IMG/VR virus record: IMGVR_UViG_3300025704_000077
Location: 1 to 31,865 of that record
Length of the DNA stretch: 31,865 bases
Direction: 5' to 3' (one strand)
Source: a virus
Shown one piece after another: positions 29,767 to 31,865 of this stretch. The translations under genes and the position numbers were made by a program. A model generated the notes under the pieces. It was given only the letters and a program-made list of their open reading frames with translations, was not told the origin of the DNA and searched no databases. Each line of letters begins with the position of its first letter. The first letter of the stretch is position 1.

Positions 29767-29946
29767 TTAAATCTCTTCTGGTTGATCGTCCTCGTATAGA
29801 AACTCCATACGTTTTATGACGGTTTGTTGTCCTTGTAAAAAAGCTATATCAGTTTCTGACACACCTCTTCGGTTTGGTAAAGTATCTGGGAATAAACCTT
29901 TAAGATACTTAATTAATTCTATACTTATAAAGGGTTTTTTATTCAT
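29767..29946 (-). CDS. Hypothetical small protein, first gene of the structural block (59 aa)
   Basis: MNKKPFISIELIKYLKGLFP then DTLPNRRGVSETDIAFLQGQ and an acidic end (EDDQPEEI). AGGAG lies nine bases before the ATG. It begins 16 bases after the conserved element at 29962-29984, so it is the first gene read from that element. The pattern IELI-YL---FPD-LP is seen in small proteins preceding portal genes of marine podoviruses; function unknown. Confidence 0.6.
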   Translation of the reverse strand: MNKKPFISIELIKYLKGLFPDTLPNRRGVSETDIAFLQGQQTVIKRMEFLYEDDQPEEI

Positions 29947-29961
29947 TTGTTGTTCTCCTAT

Positions 29962-29984
29962 GGGGCATGACCTTTCAGCCCAGT
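29962..29984 (-). promoter_or_regulatory. Conserved element, copy 2 (before structural genes)
   Basis: The minus strand reads ACTGGGCTGAAAGGTCATGC then CCC, nearly identical to the copy at 5764-5787 after the last late gene. It lies between the RNR stop and the first small structural-block gene. A hairpin (GGAGG/CCTCC arms, 30021-30040) without U tract lies just upstream of it. Confidence 0.45.
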
Positions 29985-30059
29985 ATTTACGGTAGGTGTA
30001 GCCAGACGTTAGCGATGATGTGGAGGCAAGTTACTACCTCCAACACCGTTATCCAATTT

Positions 30060-31865
30060 CTATATTTCGCATGAACCTGACGAGCAAGCCAACTCCTGAG
30101 TTCCAGTAGTGGTGTCCTCTTTTTCATAGTCTCCAAGCCTGTCCCAATCAATCTCTGATGGGGTCTCTCGTTTCAGTTCCATATACTTGTCCTTATCTAT
30201 AGCTTCATAAGGAGCTTGAGCATACACATGGTCAGTACGGGGTAGGAAGCTAATGCCAGAACAACTGTCTAAGCGTTCCCATAACCATTGCCCTGCCGCA
30301 AGGAACTCATCATCAGAGTAGTAGATGGTTACACTAGGTTTATGTTCACACCAGTGCTCCTGATATATCTCCCACAAATCTAACTGCTGTTGTACATTAA
30401 GTTCGTTCACACAGGTTGCACCCTTTGGTGCTTGTACAGGGAAGTCAAACACATAGTTCTCTGTGTTCATTACATCCTTCTCCCACGACACGCCCGCATC
30501 TTTTAGGAATGCAGAGATAGGGTCTTTCCCATCGCTTCGTACTCGTCTTATATAATAAGGAGAGAACCTAGCATGAATACCACTAGCACTGTCTACTAAT
30601 TGAGACACTGTGCCTGACGGCTTCACACACGTAATGGCTGTTGATTGGTTAACACCTAACTCAGCCGCGAACGCTTTGTTGGTTTGTACCGCAATCTTCT
30701 TCAGCTTCTCTAGTGTATCCTTTAGTGTAACTAAGCTACCCTTACCTGATAACAACTTGTGATCCATGATGCCTGTCATACTTACACCAAGCAAACATTC
30801 TTCTTCTGTGTTCTTCTTCCAGACAGAACGTACATACCTAAAGTCAGTTAGTGTTGACTGTAGTGTCCCCAGTATCGCAGCTAGTCGAGTCTTACGCTCT
30901 AGTGATTCTTGTGTATCATCAGCACGTACTACAATCTCAGACAAGTTACACACCTGTGCCGAGCGTAGGACAATCTCACTACAAGGGTTTGTGCCAAAGT
31001 CGTGGTCTATATCTCTACGTCCATTTCTCGCTGCTTGTTTCTTTGCAGCAGTTCGGGAGAAGATGCCACGCTCTCCAGCCTTAGACTTATAGAGTGCTAA
31101 CCATTCTTCCAAAAAGGTTTCATACTCAGGCTTCTCTTCGTACACGGCACTGTTGTTTGCCAAGGCTCTTTGTGTTTGCGTTTCCCACCAATTCCCAGAC
31201 TTCGCATGACGCATACGATCATCAGACAAGTTAGATAGAGAGATGAGAGCAGACCTACGCACACCACCAACAACAACAATCTCAGCAACCTTACAAACAA
31301 TGTCATGACATTCAATACTCGTTAGCTTACGTCCAGCAGCGTTCTTGAAAGTAGCAACAGTAAAGTCGAACAGCCTAACCAAAGGATCAGCCCCGCTCGA
31401 TCTGCCACCAAACGTCTTAAGCCGTGCACCTTTAGCCCGTAACTTAGAGACATCCCAAGTAGGCACTTGACCCGAATACAAAAGACTAACCAACTCACGG
31501 AAAGCTTTAGCCCAACCAATCTTACTGTCTGCAACATGGATTGTAGTTTCTGTTTCATAAAAGTCCTCACTTATGGTTGGTAGTTTAGCAACAGACTGTC
31601 TCTCTACGGAGAACCCTACGCCTGTGCCACACATTAATACATATAATATCTCATCAAATACTCTGGGGTTATCAACTGCTATGTAACTACAGTTAAACCC
31701 TGCCATGTTATCTCGCTTAAGTGCGTCACCCGCTGTCATAAGACAACGCATGGATGGCATAATCTCTTGCCTGTGTATTGCACTAAACAATTCCTTAGCA
31801 AGTTTATCGTCTATCTGTCCACGCTCTAACCAGAAGTCGATGTACCGCTGTACAGTTTCTTTCCA
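30060..31865 (-). CDS. nrdJ: Class II (adenosylcobalamin-dependent) ribonucleotide reductase, 5' end cut
   Basis: The frame is open to the window edge (601 visible residues), so the N-terminus is missing. It closely follows the monomeric RTPR type: IMPSMRCLMTAGDALKRDNM, AGFNCSYIAVDNPRVFDEIL, MCGTGVGFSVERQSVAKLP, NPCSEIVLRSAQVCNLSEIV and KPSGTVSQLVDSASGIHARF. The first active-site cysteine is in NCSY, the radical-bearing cysteine in NPCSE, its redox partner in QVCNLS, and a C-terminal thiol pair in ACSSGSCEI. It makes dNTPs without oxygen or a separate radical subunit, needing host cobalamin, and supplies DNA synthesis. Placement between replication and structural genes is common in marine podoviruses. 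Confidence 0.95.
   Translation of the reverse strand, partial: WKETVQRYIDFWLERGQIDDKLAKELFSAIHRQEIMPSMRCLMTAGDALKRDNMAGFNCSYIAVDNPRVFDEILYVLMCGTGVGFSVERQSVAKLPTISEDFYETETTIHVADSKIGWAKAFRELVSLLYSGQVPTWDVSKLRAKGARLKTFGGRSSGADPLVRLFDFTVATFKNAAGRKLTSIECHDIVCKVAEIVVVGGVRRSALISLSNLSDDRMRHAKSGNWWETQTQRALANNSAVYEEKPEYETFLEEWLALYKSKAGERGIFSRTAAKKQAARNGRRDIDHDFGTNPCSEIVLRSAQVCNLSEIVVRADDTQESLERKTRLAAILGTLQSTLTDFRYVRSVWKKNTEEECLLGVSMTGIMDHKLLSGKGSLVTLKDTLEKLKKIAVQTNKAFAAELGVNQSTAITCVKPSGTVSQLVDSASGIHARFSPYYIRRVRSDGKDPISAFLKDAGVSWEKDVMNTENYVFDFPVQAPKGATCVNELNVQQQLDLWEIYQEHWCEHKPSVTIYYSDDEFLAAGQWLWERLDSCSGISFLPRTDHVYAQAPYEAIDKDKYMELKRETPSEIDWDRLGDYEKEDTTTGTQELACSSGSCEI

Noticed and set aside
30021-30040. 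GGAGG/CCTCC hairpin after the RNR gene as a terminator
   Set aside because: Five-pair stem, ten-base loop and no U tract on either strand.

Overview
The window looks like most of the late half plus the early left end of a temperate, T7-like podovirus (Caudoviricetes, Autographiviridae-like), either a prophage or a circularly assembled genome. All genes I support are on the minus strand, so transcription runs from high to low coordinates. Virion genes follow T7 order exactly: portal, scaffold, capsid, tail tubular A and B, internal proteins A to D, tail fibre, holin, small terminase, large terminase. A class II ribonucleotide reductase lies upstream of them, and an integrase lies at the far left edge. 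AT-rich DNA, the class II RNR and the fibre type suggest a marine phage. LexA-type (CTG-N10-CAG) and Fur-type (7-1-7) boxes suggest a gammaproteobacterial host. Species is not determinable from sequence alone.

Layout in the direction of transcription. 31865-30060: class II RNR, cut by the window edge. 29984-25094: an upstream conserved element, three small proteins, portal, a lysozyme-like protein, scaffold, terminator, major capsid and a second terminator. 25032-10178: tail tubes, internal core/ejection proteins, a large tail fibre with an apparent inserted carbohydrate-binding-like domain, and accessory fibre proteins. 10174-5787: lysis and packaging genes (coiled-coil membrane protein, 3TM-type holin, small terminase, HNH protein, small basic protein, large terminase), then two overlapping secreted proteins and a membrane coiled-coil protein. 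5786-5079: about 700 bp without a convincing gene, probably the genome-end/early-control region, with inverted repeats, short AT-rich repeats, two Fur boxes and three tandem LexA boxes. 4924-3506: two small unknown genes and a GP88-like protein, with a Fur box upstream and Fur boxes downstream. 3410-924: a promoter with direct repeats, then a compact early operon of eleven small genes with many ATGA stop/start overlaps. 923-1: a promoter, a MarR-like winged-helix regulator, a 29-residue membrane peptide and an integrase, all translationally coupled.

How it fits together: late genes package DNA, build the particle and lyse the cell. The junction near 5.5 kb joins the late end to the early start, as expected for a T7-type genome read across its ends or from a provirus permuted at an attP near int. 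The most unusual part is that junction. It carries strong matches to host SOS and iron-regulation operators, suggesting that the first genes transcribed by host RNA polymerase are wired to host DNA-damage and iron state. A 24-bp element repeated at the start of the structural block and just after the last late gene may be a phage RNA-polymerase promoter, in the position of T7's class III and right-end promoters. No tRNA, CRISPR array or insertion sequence was seen.
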